64,000 nucleotides of DNA from Andrena cerasifolii (lineage: Eukaryota; Arthropoda; Insecta; Hymenoptera; Andrenidae): the NCBI RefSeq assembly GCF_050908995.1, contig NC_135121.1, forward strand, positions 3,658,001-3,722,000, read 5' to 3'. The notes below the pieces were generated by a model that ran no database searches, was not told the origin of the DNA, and worked only from the letters and a program-made list of their open reading frames with translations. Positions within the stretch are counted from its first letter, which is position 1, and each line of letters opens with the position of its first letter. Shown here one piece after another: positions 11,425 through 22,520 of this stretch. A program made the position numbers and the translations under genes.

Positions 11425-12184
11425 CAGTACCGGGCAAAGCTAGATCTCGCTTCTAATGTTAGTTAATTGCAATATCGATGGAGTAGTAAATAAATACTAC
11501 ATACATGTATAGTTATGAGCAAAGTATTCCGGTGACGTTCTTTGTTCTTCAGTACCTATCACCAGAGTTTTAAGACGTTTAATGTTTACTCTGGTTTTCC
11601 GTACGACAAAAGATATTATTTTTCGTAGCTGATTTTTTATTTTTCAGGTAATTAAATAATTTCGTCATGTTACGTACATTTGTAATTTGTACCGGTTTTT
11701 GTAATTTGCTTTGTATATTACACTTCAAACCTAAAACTTTTTTTACCTGATTGGCGTACAGTACCGGCCATTTTTTAAATATTTTTTCCCCTGTATAATT
11801 ACTTTAATAAGTCCATAGATTTTCTTCTTTGTTTTTCTGTAGAAAAATGTCAGAAATTAAACAGGAAAAAACAATGTGAATGGGGCATTGACAATGCTAC
11901 TATAAAACAAAATTAGACTAATCTAAAATTAAACTAGGCTTTGATGAACAAATCAGTGAGTGCATCATTTAAAAGGAATCATTCAACGAAGATTTGATGC
12001 AGTGCATCAGATGCAAGGGTTGGACTCAGGAGGACTGTACAAACCAAGAAAATATCGATCATTTTATCTATGATATTTGTAGACGTGCCTAAATAAATGT
12101 TCTATTCTATTTTTAAATGTTTGCACTAATATTATTAATTACGTAGATCTTAATATCTATTAACTAAGTAGTTGCCCGGTACTA
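11425..12184. mobile_element. Pogo-like deletion derivative
   Basis: The left end TA-CAGTACCGGGCAA at 11,423 is answered by TTGCCCGGTACT at 12,172-12,183, giving 12-13 bp terminal inverted repeats next to TA. A CAGTA start fits pogo-type elements. Near its right end lies a transposase tail remnant (11,988-12,092). At about 760 bp it is far shorter than a complete pogo-like element, so most of the transposase is gone. Confidence 0.55.
11988..12092 (+). pseudogene. Transposase C-terminal zinc tail, 34-residue remnant
   Basis: The frame reads EDLMQCIRCKGWTQEDCTN, then an acidic/aromatic spacer, then YDICRRA and a stop. The C..C..W....C......C spacing is the last half of a PHD-like module of the kind found at the end of pogo/Tigger-like transposases; the usual W.H..C histidine is replaced by Gln. 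No start and no catalytic core in frame upstream, so this is a fragment. It lies about 90 bp inside the right inverted repeat of the surrounding element, where a transposase stop would be expected. Confidence 0.55.
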
Positions 12185-12567
12185 GATGGCAATTTTTCGT
12201 TCGCTGCGAATTACAACTTTTTTATTCCGGCGAATTAGGAATCTTTCTGATAAAATTTAAGAAACAATTTGTCCCCTTTTTTGAAGCACAACCTACTACA
12301 AATTACTACAAGTTACTTTTTTTAATTTTGATTTTTACCAGCAATAGTGCTGGTTATAGTACGAAAACTCTCCCCTAAGTATTGTACATAGCAACAATCT
12401 GGAAACCAAGGGTGTCCGTAGACCTTTTTCCAGGAGAGGGCAACTGTGGGGTGACGGTGAAGAGAAATATAGTAATGAAAAAACGAGGAGCCCGCTTACT
12501 TTTTTTAAATCATTTTGTAGTGCTAATTTAATTAAAATTTTAAATCCGAAATTTAAAAATATTCACT

Positions 12568-12682
12568 GCTCCGAGCTACAAACGTTCAAAGATCGCAGAA
12601 TAAGGTCGAAAATCGCTGATTTCGGGAATTTTCGCGATTCTCGACCTTATTCTGCGATCTTTAAACGTTTGTAGCTCGGAGC
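12568..12682. repeat. 115-bp near-perfect hairpin
   Basis: GCTCCGAGCTACAAACGTT at 12,568 pairs with AACGTTTGTAGCTCGGAGC ending at 12,682. The stem continues inwards through GATCGCAGAATAAGGTCGA to a short centre near 12,625. Stem arms are about 50 bases with few mismatches. No coding frame. It may be a tiny foldback element or the relic of a larger one. Confidence 0.85.
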
Positions 12683-12779
12683 AACGTTAACCGATTTTGA
12701 TGAAATTTTAGGCACGTATACAATTTACTACAATCTACAAACGGTTTTTTTTTTAATTTTCATTACAAGCTCACAAAAA

Positions 12780-12976
12780 AAAGTTTAAAAATCGACCTTT
12801 ACTATTCTTTTCGCTATTCCAACCAAATACATTTTTTTTCAAAACGACCAAATACCTCATTTAGCAAACTAATTCTTCTAGCTTCTCAAAAAAAAAACTC
12901 ATGTCGTTTGGACCAATTCTAAAAAAGTTACGCAATTTTAAAAAGTGCCCGAATATTAATGCGAGTCACTGTATAG
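12780..12976. mobile_element. Tc1-like terminal fragment, copy 1
   Basis: Shares with 19,690-19,852 the sequence TCAAAACGAC, a following AT-rich stretch, CGTTTGGACCAAT, and a terminus of the form GTGxCCxAATA...CACTGTA. In copy 2 this end reads GGGTGTCCCAATACTTTTGT, the typical outer sequence of a Tc1-like inverted repeat. No matching left end was found nearby, so only one end survives. Confidence 0.45.
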
Positions 12977-15104
12977 TTTAACGATCAAATTCGTAGGTAC
13001 AAATGATAATTTTGTGGAAACCAAGCATTTGAATTACTAAAGATTTCCAGGTATAAAACATGCTCTTGGTGAAGAATATTCCGCCGTTTTACCAGATATG
13101 TATCAGTGTTTCTACAAGCTCCAAATAAAGTTAGCTGCAATAGTAGCTGAACGTTAAAATATTTTTTTTAACATGTAAGACACGGCTTTCACCCGGTAGT
13201 CTTTGGTAGTAGAAAAATCGGGTTGTAAAAGTCTCAGATACCTTGAACTATCGAATAATGTTGATACTACGTTTTGTATACTAATTGGCCCTTTCTGAAT
13301 ACGAGTAACAGTGTTCGTTTGCCATTTCACGAAAAACATACCAGTCATTAATAGCTTCTTACAAATTAACCAAGAGGGTTTGCATATAAGTGTATACAAA
13401 ATAAAGAGGAATGTCATCATGAGAACAACTCCGTATTCTTTCTAGCTTACGTCAGACAAACCTTGCGCTATCCTATTTCGCAGCTGAATCCACGCAGTGA
13501 AATTGTGCAACTCCTTTCCATATCCCATCATCCTTGCTTCTCCCTTAAGGAGGTTCGATACCGGAGCAAAAATAATGAGAAATCTTTGAATAGCGTTTTA
13601 ATCTAACGTTCAAAGTGTAGTCCGCATTGTGTGAAAATTTCAAGTCGATTGACCGCACGGTTTTTGAAAAAATTGAAATCAAAGTTGCGCTCTTATACAC
13701 AGGCTGTTATAAAATGTTACACAGAGTCCTTAAGAATAGCGAGAAAGTCCTAAAAAATGTTGCAATGACAAGCTTAAGTATTCCTATGAAATTCTAAAAA
13801 AGAAAATCGGACATGAACCGTACGGTTTGTAAGATAATTGAATAAATAGCAATGTGCTGAACTGTTTGAAACGTGGCAACGCTGTACGCCGGGTAGTCAT
13901 CTATACAATGTATACTTGTAAAAGGACACAGTAAAAATTTGTAAAAACAATACCAAGCTATAAATATGTATTTAGTAATTTGTTGCGAACCAGTACGAAA
14001 CGCGCAAAAGGACGCCACAAGTGTGAGGTGGAAAGAAAAACAAGATGGACGCAAAGCGACGTTGCCGCATTTCGCTCGCATATTTTACGCTACTTTTAAT
14101 GAAAATATTGTTTCTAGCTGCATTATACATACTTTTTGTTTAATTGAATTCCAAAACAAAATATGTAGTAATAATTTTATTAGGAATAGACTTGTAAATA
14201 ACATTTTTGTCTACATAATTTATTTTTTATCTAAGATTGGTATCACTGCAGAGCTCCCATGTATGAGCATAGACTTACTCCTCCCTCCGCCTGCTCCGCA
14301 AGTGAGGTATCGAAACTCCTTAAAAGACCGTCATAAGAACTCACAACGAAGTCCCATCCGAGTGCAGCTTCAGTCCATTATCAATTAAATACCCGATATA
14401 TCACCGAGTGTCCTTATCCACACTGTTGGCAGAAATAATAAGGCGGAAGATCAGAGAAACCGTGAACTCGGTGACGTCAGAAAGAGTGGAGCGCGTGAGA
14501 AGGGACGAAGCGAAGAGTTCCCTCTGCCACTTTGATGTAAAAGCGACGAGAGAGAGACGCGCCGGTTCGCGCTGAACGCGCCGTGGAACCCAGTCCCGTG
14601 CCATTTGTTTCAATCTATGGACAGAGATAATTACGAGCAGCATCGAATAACGCTGGTGTCCGAGCCTCTTCACCGGTCGGTTTCCACGGGCGGCGCAACA
14701 TGATGCAGAGCAAAGTAGACTACAACAGAACGAATCACGTTGGCCCGACTAGCAGGCTCGGCTAACGTTACTCCGCACAGGATAGTTCCTGTCAGGCTAC
14801 ATGGAGACAAACGAGCGACCGGCAATCAACCGCTGTTAGCCCCGTCCGACCTTTCGCCAACCGCCATCTGACCGTTCCTTTTTGCCCCCAGAACCACTTC
14901 ATCATAATTTATTGTAATACTGTCACGTTAATAACTCAATTTATTTCACTGGAAACCCTATTATTTTTATGGTTAGCCTCAGCCTGTCGTCGCGAGCCGC
15001 GTCACGCTGCAGCTGGTCACGCATTTCGACCGGTCTCACGTGATTCTTCGACTACCTTCGCTTCGCTGTACCGATCGCCCGGCTTGAAATCCATCCCATA
15101 TACG
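12977..15104. other. Non-coding stretch, no gene seen
   Basis: Contains a 140-codon plus frame at 13,966-14,388 and an 88-codon minus frame at 13,154-13,420, neither with any recognisable motif. 14,400-15,080 is richer in CpG and GC than its neighbours. No paired repeats found. Confidence 0.4.
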
Positions 15105-16128
15105 CATGAGCTATTCCACGTCAAAACGAATAGGGGAAAAATTTTGTCTCACCGATTCTCTTCGAAATTACAGCATTTGTCGATGACCTTGCAAAAACAA
15201 AGTATACCGAATTTCAACGGCCTATGTCAAATAGTTTTCGAAATATTTAATGTTGAAGTTTCGGAACCTCAAACAAAATCGGCTGACGCGTCATAACTTA
15301 AACTGTAATATCTCGGTCATTTTTGAAGATAATGCCACCGTTTTGGGTTCATTTTAAAGCTGAAGGAATGCTTTCTTAAATCGTATATAGAATATTGTGT
15401 TTATTGTTAATAAATTTAAGTGGTTTAAGCTATCCACTATTAGCTTAAGCTTATCTACTATTGCTAATCTTTTATATGGTGAGCAGATATTCCTACTATT
15501 TTTATCGAGAATACCGAAAACTCTGAAAGAAAAATTTGTTTTAACCCAGCGTATATAAATACTTTCCTACGCTAGGCTATTGTTTTTAAAACGCTTTTGT
15601 GCGGACTGACCATGAGGATCCGTGCAGTTCCAAGCGGTGTGCACTATCGTAAGTTTTATTTTTTTGTTAACAGTTCTCAGAATCTCTCCACTCTTTTGAA
15701 GAAGGCATTATGTATTAGTTAAAAACTTAACGAAACGAATGATATTTTTTTCAAGCCGGACCGTGGATGGGAACGATGCCAACACGCGATTTGAAACTTT
15801 GACATCGATTACTGTTAAGTTCGTTAACAATAAACAAAATATTATATATTCCGTTTGGGAAAGCAATCCTTCAGCTTTAAAGTGAACCCAAGACGGTGGC
15901 ATTATCTTTAAAAATGACCGAGATATTACAGTTTAAGTGATGACGCGTCAGCCGATTTTGTTTGAATTTTCGAAACTTTAACATTAAATATTTCGAAAAC
16001 TATTTGACATAGACTGTTGAAATTCAGTATACTTTGTTTTCGCAAGATTATCGACAAATGCTGTAGTTTTGAAGAGAATCGATGAAACTAAATTTTTCAC
16101 CTACTCGTTCTGACGCGGAATAGCTCGT
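15105..16128. mobile_element. Foldback family B, copy 2 (inverted relative to copy 1)
   Basis: The left arm starts ATGAGCTATTCCACGTCAAA. The right arm ends with the complement, reading GACGCGGAATAGCTCGTAAG. The central spacer (about 15,420-15,660) is the reverse complement of the spacer in copy 1 (about 10,790-11,040), including a stretch with TTTTAACCCAGCGTATATAA. The two copies therefore sit in opposite orientations about 3.7 kb apart. Confidence 0.8.
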
Positions 16129-16325
16129 AAGTGTCTTTGCAGCCATAAAACGAGAGAGTGCCATTCTAGAATGTCGCTGAAAATCCGACTGGAACTGATA
16201 ATCGCGTGATGCATTCTTCTTTCATTCATTTGTATTTAACATTTTGAATGGTACAAAGTTTGGCGAAAGAAATTTTGTGTAGCTCACGCGATGATGATAC
16301 TGGTCATGCCTCCCGGAAAATATTA

Positions 16326-17090
16326 AAGGTACGTGTCCACTTGGGAGTAAAATTTACGCGAGAAGCTCTCGAGAGTATTTCTCGCAGGTGGACATACGTC
16401 CGAGAGTGACTGTCGGAGAGCGACGTTCAACTCTCAGGCAGCGGACGCGTTGCAAGTTGCTCTCGAGTGGATACATAATAATATTACTATCCGACAGTTG
16501 CTTCCGAAATACGAACCAGGTTCGTATTCTGCAAGTTCTGTAGCGAGAGCAGGTCTTCTGGGTTATGTAGTAGGCTCGCGTCGCGGCAGACACGGTGTTG
16601 CCAGATAGGCGCTGCGAGGCACGGGGTTGCCAGAAAAGTGTTGCTAGGCGGTTAGCCGGGAGAACTGCGCGGCCGAGGCAGTCTGTGTCGAGCCAAGTGG
16701 CAAGACACATTTTATGTACGCCATTTATTGTAACCAACTCAAAATATATAACTATTTCATTTCATCCACCAGCAATTTCTCTTTCTACGTTGCTTCTTTC
16801 TCTTTTTTAAAATATAAGCAATAATCAAAGCACTAAGTTTTTGCACATCCATAATCACGGCCTTACTTCGTTCGCAGCTTAAAAGAAACTGAGAAACTGC
16901 AGAGAGTAGGCGCAGACCAATTTCTAGTGGGCACGGTTCTGAGAGTTCTGTCGGATAGTAAGCTCACGGCGAGTTTTCTATCGCCTACCTGAGAGTAAAA
17001 ATTTTCGAAATTGCTCTCAAGTGCACACACAATTTGAGAGTACCTATTTAGAGTAACATGCGCGAGTTCTCTCAAATGAACACGCACCTT
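16326..17090. mobile_element. 765-bp foldback with GAGAGT-rich arms
   Basis: The left end AAGGTACGTGTCCACTTG is matched by the right end, which reads AAGGTGCGTGTTCATTTG from outside. Both arms are rich in CTCTCGAGAG/CTGAGAGT motifs. The middle (about 16,580-16,700) is GC-rich with repeated GTTGCCAG. No transposase found. Confidence 0.7.
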
Positions 17091-18450
17091 AATGCGAATA
17101 CCCACCAAAGCCGTGCACGGGGTGTAAATCCCTCGGCGTGAAAACACGTCGGCGACACTCCAAAGTGTTAATACAACTTTGTAACGGCTGATTGCCCTGT
17201 ATTCTCGCAACTGAGGCGCAATATTACTGATTTTTCTTTTAAATCCATCTCGGTAACGTTGTGTTAGCCACGCAAGTGATTCCGGGGTATGGTAGAATAG
17301 CGGCGATGTTAAATTACTCGTTGTACAGGCTTCCCTTCCAAGATTGAAATGCCTACGATGTAAATCTTCGTCGAAATCGCATAAATGAACAACAGAAAAT
17401 TATAGTTGCGAGCTGTTGAAGATCAGTAAACCGTGCTCGTTAATTTTAAACTTTAATAGGCACTCCTCCGTTCCTACTGGCTAATCACTTCATAAACATA
17501 GAGTGCCAGATACAACGCAGATACAATGTCCGCATTAATCGTAAGAATTGCTGGTTTACGAGCGGCGCGCAGCACGATGTGTCTTTCGTTTCGTTTCTAC
17601 CGCGTCTGCATTACATCACGTGGCTAATTAAGCCCTCATTATTCTTCATGAATTATGGCAGTAATTCACCGACTTTCTCTCACTACCGCACACGGACACG
17701 CAAACAACGGGGGCCTGCGAGGATTCACCCGTTGAATTTCAAATGAACGTCCATTTCAGGCGATTATAAAAAACTATTTTCTTTCCTTTTGCCGGGGTGA
17801 TATTTCGCGAGCGATATAAAATACCGCGGGATGTGTAACTGCTAATTTATTCGATTTCGGAAATGCCAGTCGAGCGACAGCGTAACAACCTGCTGACAAG
17901 CACGAATGAATCATGAGTTACGTCATCGGGGAATAGAAATTTGGTTTACCACGTTCTCATCGATTATGATAATCAGACATGGGAAGGTGCAGAAAGGGTC
18001 GTTGACAAAATAGCCGCATTAATTCACTGTTAAATCCAGGCACTTCAACCGAAACACGAAATACCGGTGTATTTGCCGCGAATTTTTTTGGTTTTCCTAT
18101 TTTATTATAATTTTCAAGATATTTGTAAGCAGAGAATTAAAATCAGTATTATTTTGTTGCCGGTATTATGTTAACAAAGCTACATCGAAATCGATGTACC
18201 AAAATCACTGTAATACCGAAGCCAAAGTAATTTTTCGAACGCCCTGAAAAGAAAAGTTTGAGGCTTGAAAAATATGAGTCATATTACGAATTACAAAATA
18301 CTTTTATTTCTATAATAACATATAAGAATCATGTTTATAAATGTTAAATTTGAAGTGTCTCGGATAACGTCAACAATATTTATAAAACATTTCTTGGTAA
18401 CATCTAAGTGAACGCCACAAAAGTATTCAAACGACTAAATTCAAGATAGA
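17091..18450. other. Unique non-coding stretch
   Basis: No gene, no repeat pair and no transposase-like frame. Contains AT-rich runs typical of insect non-coding DNA. Confidence 0.45.
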
Positions 18451-18470
18451 TATTTTAACCCTTTCGTTAC

Positions 18471-18541
18471 GGGTGTCGATTATAGTCGACACCCATGCGA
18501 TGACCTGTGTGTACGGGTGCCGACTATAGTCGACACCCATG
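18471..18541. repeat. Tandem palindromes GGGTGTCGAxTATAGTCGACACCC-type, 44-bp period
   Basis: Two 24-base palindromes start at 18,471 and 18,515, each reading GGGTG(T/C)CGA, then a 4-base centre, then its complement. They are followed by the same ACCCATGCGA. A TTAA-CCCTTT motif at 18,455 lies just upstream, like the outer end of a piggyBac-type element, but no partner end was identified. Confidence 0.7.
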
Positions 18542-18813
18542 CGACGTCCTGCGAACACCGAAGATTACCGACGTGCACACTTTGCGGTGCGGTGCCCCGT
18601 TCGGTGGCGTCACTCCAGCGGAGCGGACTGCCGCACAGTGTGCGATTTTGGATAAAAATCGCTAGACAGCGCAAATCTTGACCGATTTCAATAATTTTTT
18701 TTTTTAAATACTCGTAAAGGGCTCAGCAATAACGGAGGGGTGCAGTAAATCCTGTATTTTTTAGTCTAATCTATAAAAAATATTATTTAGCATAACATGA
18801 CACGAAGTGCACG

Positions 18814-19630
18814 ATGATAGACGGCAAAGTGTGTAATATACTAACTGAGCAAAAAGCTTCATCTTGCTGTAATATTTGTCGAGTTGGACCTAAATTTATA
18901 AATAATCTGGGTTATGTGAAAAGTCTTCAAAGCAATGAAGAATGCTACAAATTCGGCCTTTCTACACTCCACTGTTGGATCCGTTTCATGGAATATCTAT
19001 TACACGTAGCGTATAATCTTGATTTCAAAAAAGGTTCAGCAAGGACAGCTAAAGAAAAACATTTAAAGAAATTAAGGAAACAAAGTGTACAAAATTGTTT
19101 AAAATGTAATCTTTCATTACACGTAGATATTGTTTAGCAAGGTTTTGGAACAACCAACACTGGCAATGTTGCTCGTTCCTTTTTTACCCAAGCCAAAGCG
19201 AAATATGCTGGTTTTGATGAACATTTGATCCAAAGATTGTATAATATTTTGCAAGTTTTAACTTGTGGTAGAATGATCGATTGTAGTAAATTTAAAACAT
19301 ATTGCTTCGATACTGCAGATATTTGTGTGGAATTGTATGAATGGTATAAAATGCCACCATCCCTTCATAAAGTTCTTATTCATGGAAGCGACATTATTAA
19401 ATCATTTGATTTACCGTTTGGCTGGCTATCAGAAGAGCCACAACAAGGAAATAATACAAATTTTCGTAAAGCACGAGCTAAACAGTAGAATGTGCAACAA
19501 GCAAAGGAGTAACAAAGATGTTTTACATTATCTCCTGATCTCATCAGATCCCTTAATTAGCTCTCTCAGACTGAAAGAAGATAAAAAAGTTAAGCCCTTA
19601 ACGGTTGATGCTGAAGAAATGTTATTATAA
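18814..19630 (+). pseudogene. RAG1/Transib-like transposase fragment, broken
   Basis: A reading frame of about 270 codons is recoverable. It is interrupted by an in-frame TAG at about 19,135 and a +1 frameshift near 19,475. Recognisable stretches, in order: CNICRVGPKFINN, GLSTLHCWIRFMEYLLHVAY, GFGTTNTGNVARSFF, YEWYKMPPSLHKVLIHGSDI, GWLSEEPQQGNN, then (shifted frame) SNKDVLHYLLISSDP. The arrangement HKxLxHG...(W)xSEExxxxNNxxFRxxR...DxLHxLLxSSDP resembles the C-terminal catalytic part of Transib/RAG1-type DDE transposases, where the Glu in the SE motif is the last catalytic acid. Neither an intact N-terminal half nor terminal repeats were identified. The breaks are seen; the family call is from motif memory. 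Confidence 0.55.
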
Positions 19631-19689
19631 AATAAGCCACAATGCATGTAACATTTCAATGCATCTAACATGGCACATATAATTCATAT

Positions 19690-19852
19690 TAACGACCAAT
19701 TACAATTTTTTTCAAAACGACGAAACACTTCCCCTTGTAAACTAACCCTTCTATCTTCTTAAGAAAACTCAACTCGTTTGGACCAATTTTAGAAAACTTA
19801 TTCTGTTTTTAAGGGTGTCCCAATACTTTTGTCCGGCACTGTACATACAAGG
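19690..19852. mobile_element. Tc1-like terminal fragment, copy 2
   Basis: Ends with GGGTGTCCCAATACTTTTGT and a short CACTGTA terminus. It shares TCAAAACGAC and CTCGTTTGGACCAAT with the fragment at 12,780-12,976 in the same orientation. It abuts the transposase remnant at 18,814-19,630 but need not belong to it. Confidence 0.45.
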
Positions 19853-20189
19853 GTACCAAAAATCTTATTGCAACAGTTTCTCGCTATAAGCGTCCCTTTT
19901 TCTCCCATTACATGCATGGCAGCCTTTTTTCGTTTACTCAGCATAAGCAACCCTTCTGCCAGCTACCGAGAATGACGAGCTTCGCGTGCAAGATGAGACA
20001 TCTACTAACATTTTTATGTTTATGTTTTTCATTAGATCGTCATAATATTATTAATAATGGATTGGTGAGGGTTGAGAACGTTTTAATTTACGTGAACAAT
20101 AGTAACAAAAATATACATATGTATTAGTTTTTTAAACAAGTATTGGATTATAATAATTTATAATACAATGGGAAACAAGTCGAGAAGAA

Positions 20190-20953
20190 AGGTGAATGTC
20201 CCAATTTCTGCTGATTTAAGAGATAACTCGTCATAAAGAAGATGTAAAAAATTTGTTTCTGAACAAAATTTGCAGAGTAATTGATTAATTCTTTAATAAT
20301 AAATCAACCAATTCAAAAACTATTTAAGAAAGATATTTCAAGATGTTTAACTATTAGTAATTTGTGATTAAATATAATGCTCTAAATAATATACTCACTG
20401 TTCATACCAATTTCTGCTTATATAATATGCTGCCTTTTCAGGTTAAAATAAGTTACATCTTTTATGGAGATGTTTTATAACACAACAGTAAAGCATAAAA
20501 TAATGATAAACAAAAAATAAAATGCCTTCGAGTAGAAATAGAGGTTACAGCATATATTGAATAGTGAGGTTATGTTACTAAAATTTTGGTGAGTAGAAAT
20601 GCAGACATGACGGTGATTCACTTGACCCTAAACCTAATCACCTGTTTTCTACTTAAAAAAAAAAACAAAAATAGTAAAAAAAAAATCTACATCCGGAGCA
20701 CAATACGGTATCTATTTTGTTACTAAATAAAAGCTTTTACTGCAAAAACTATTTTCTGCCCAATTATCGAATACCAATAGTTTTAAAAGTTTTTCGTTGC
20801 TTATGCTGCACTTTAATTAGCTCCAAGCTCGCGCAACACTCGCGTGAATGTTCAAATAATTTAGAATTATTTTGTTGCAACTATAGTACAAACGTGACGC
20901 TTATAATAATAATAATAAAAATACGAAATGAGCAGAAATTTGGACATTCACCT
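20190..20953. mobile_element. 764-bp element with 27-bp terminal inverted repeats
   Basis: The left end AGGTGAATGTCCCAATTTCT is matched by the right end, which reads AGGTGAATGTCCAAATTTCT from outside. The match continues for several bases (GCT.ATTT). The interior is AT-rich with no recognisable coding. Non-autonomous. Confidence 0.7.
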
Positions 20954-21851
20954 ACTGCGGAATAGGGTAAAGAAATACCAACATGTACTGTCGTCCTTAA
21001 GCAAGTATCATTTTCGTAGTTGGGCGAGTCCACTTCCTCCCTACTTGGAATTCGTTCAAGCCGACAATTGAATCGCCGTACTCGGAATCACTTAGCAACG
21101 CACACATCTCTGCAGTTGACATGCACTGACTGCGACTTGTATAATTCTATTTGTCGCTAATGAAATAAGTGTCACAGACGCTCGGCGGCGATACGAACGC
21201 GATTAGGAGAACAGTAGGGATGTCGAGGCGGACAGCGGAGAACGAGCTATCGGCACTTCGATTAAAATGTAGGTATCTGTTAATAGAGCTGCCAAATACT
21301 TGAAATATTCAAGTACTCGAAGTTCGAACCGAGTAGAGCTCATTTTTTTTTCAAACCGATCCACCGACTCGATTAGACAAGTAATACTTCAAACAGCTCG
21401 AATATTCGGACAAGCTTGAAAAAATTTGATGTTCTCGAATGATTTGAGTGGCTTGAATGGTTGAACTATTTTTAATATTTCTAATTTTTATAAATAGACC
21501 ATTGGTATTTTGTTGACTTGTTGCACACCAAAAGTTTATAAATTTCATTAGGTACACAGGCTTAATTTTTAAAATTGTTTTAATTGAGTCTAGGTCGTAG
21601 TTTTTATTATATTTAGAGTAGTGAGACGAATAAGTCAACAAACCCCGGCTGTGGGGTTAGTTGACAAATATGATGGGGTTAGTTGACTTGACATTTACTT
21701 TTCAATTTTAACCCTTTGCCTGCGAAAGGCGTATATATACGCTGTCACAGTTCCATCAATATATACGAAAGGTGTATATATAAACAAGTAGAAAATAATT
21801 ACAGTATCTAACACCATGGTACTTAATAAAAAAAATAACAGCCTGCCCTAG
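20954..21851. other. Non-coding stretch with TTCGAA-rich segment
   Basis: No gene seen. About 21,282-21,460 is rich in TCGAATATTCGA-like motifs and begins TAGAGCTGCCAAATACTTG. It resembles the outer arm of the ATTCGAATA-type hAT MITEs elsewhere in the window, but its partner end was not found. At 21,707 a TTAACCCTTTGCCTGCGAAA motif is followed by TATATA-rich short inverted repeats. Confidence 0.4.
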
Positions 21852-22055
21852 TAACATTTATTGTTGGCATTTTGATGGCCAACTAATTCCCAACTTGGGG
21901 ATACTGTGGGCCGACCAGAAATGCTACTATGGTGAAGGAGTGAAAAAAAAAATTGTTGGTCGTAGGATATATATATATATATATATATATATGAAAAAAA
22001 TTTTTAAATTTGTTGGTCGTAGGATATATATATGAAAAAAAATATAAAAAAATTG

Positions 22056-22101
<46 letters not shown>

Positions 22102-22290
22102 CAATTTTTTTATATTTTTTTTTTTATATATATTTACTTTATATTTTTATATTTATATATATATATATATATCCTACGACCAACAAATTTTTTTTATTTC
22201 TTCTCCTTCACCCTAGTAGCATTTCTGGTTGGTCCACAGTATCCCCAAGTTGGGAATTAGTTGGCCATCAAAATGCCAACAATAAATGCT
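21852..22290. mobile_element. Foldback element with (TA)n core
   Basis: The left arm (ATTTATTGTTGGCATTTTGA through GGTGAAGGAG and TTGGTCGTAGGA) is the reverse complement of the right arm (22,170-22,290). The arms are about 115 bases each and nearly identical. Between them lie three long (TA)n tracts at about 21,968-21,991, 22,057-22,100 and 22,154-22,170, so the core itself forms hairpins. Frames across it encode only Ile-Tyr runs. Confidence 0.8.
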
Positions 22291-22520
22291 CGTCCGCAGG
22301 ACAAATTGGGGGTAGGGCAGGATGAAATCCCGTCGGGACTACGTATATACAGTTCAAAAAAATAATTTGTAAAAAAAAATTAACAAAAATTTTTAATTAA
22401 TATTTCGTAAACTAATAAATTCCCGAAGCAACAATTTTAGATTTAGGGTCCACACGCCCTCCCCACCCATCCCCTCAAGCCTCGTGTCGATCGGCCACTG
22501 GGGACATTCGGAAGTATATC
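22291..22520. mobile_element. Partial copy of the 5.0-6.2 kb foldback family
   Basis: Matches the arm found at 5,090-5,300 (inverted) and 5,650-5,770 (direct). Shared segments include GACAAATTGGGGGTAGGGCA, AACTAATAAATTCCCGAAGC and TCGATCGGCCACTGGGG. Only one arm is present, directly beside the (TA)n foldback. Confidence 0.7.

Noticed and set aside
13966..14388. 140-codon plus-strand open frame
   Set aside because: No domain, low-complexity AT-derived residues and no splice or start context; length is compatible with chance in this much sequence.
21707..21790. TTAACCCTTTGCCTGCGAAA motif suggesting a piggyBac-type end
   Set aside because: No matching right end with TTAA was found within the next few kilobases, so a single end is not enough.
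21883..22325. Ile-Tyr repeat open frames
   Set aside because: They translate (TA)n microsatellite DNA.
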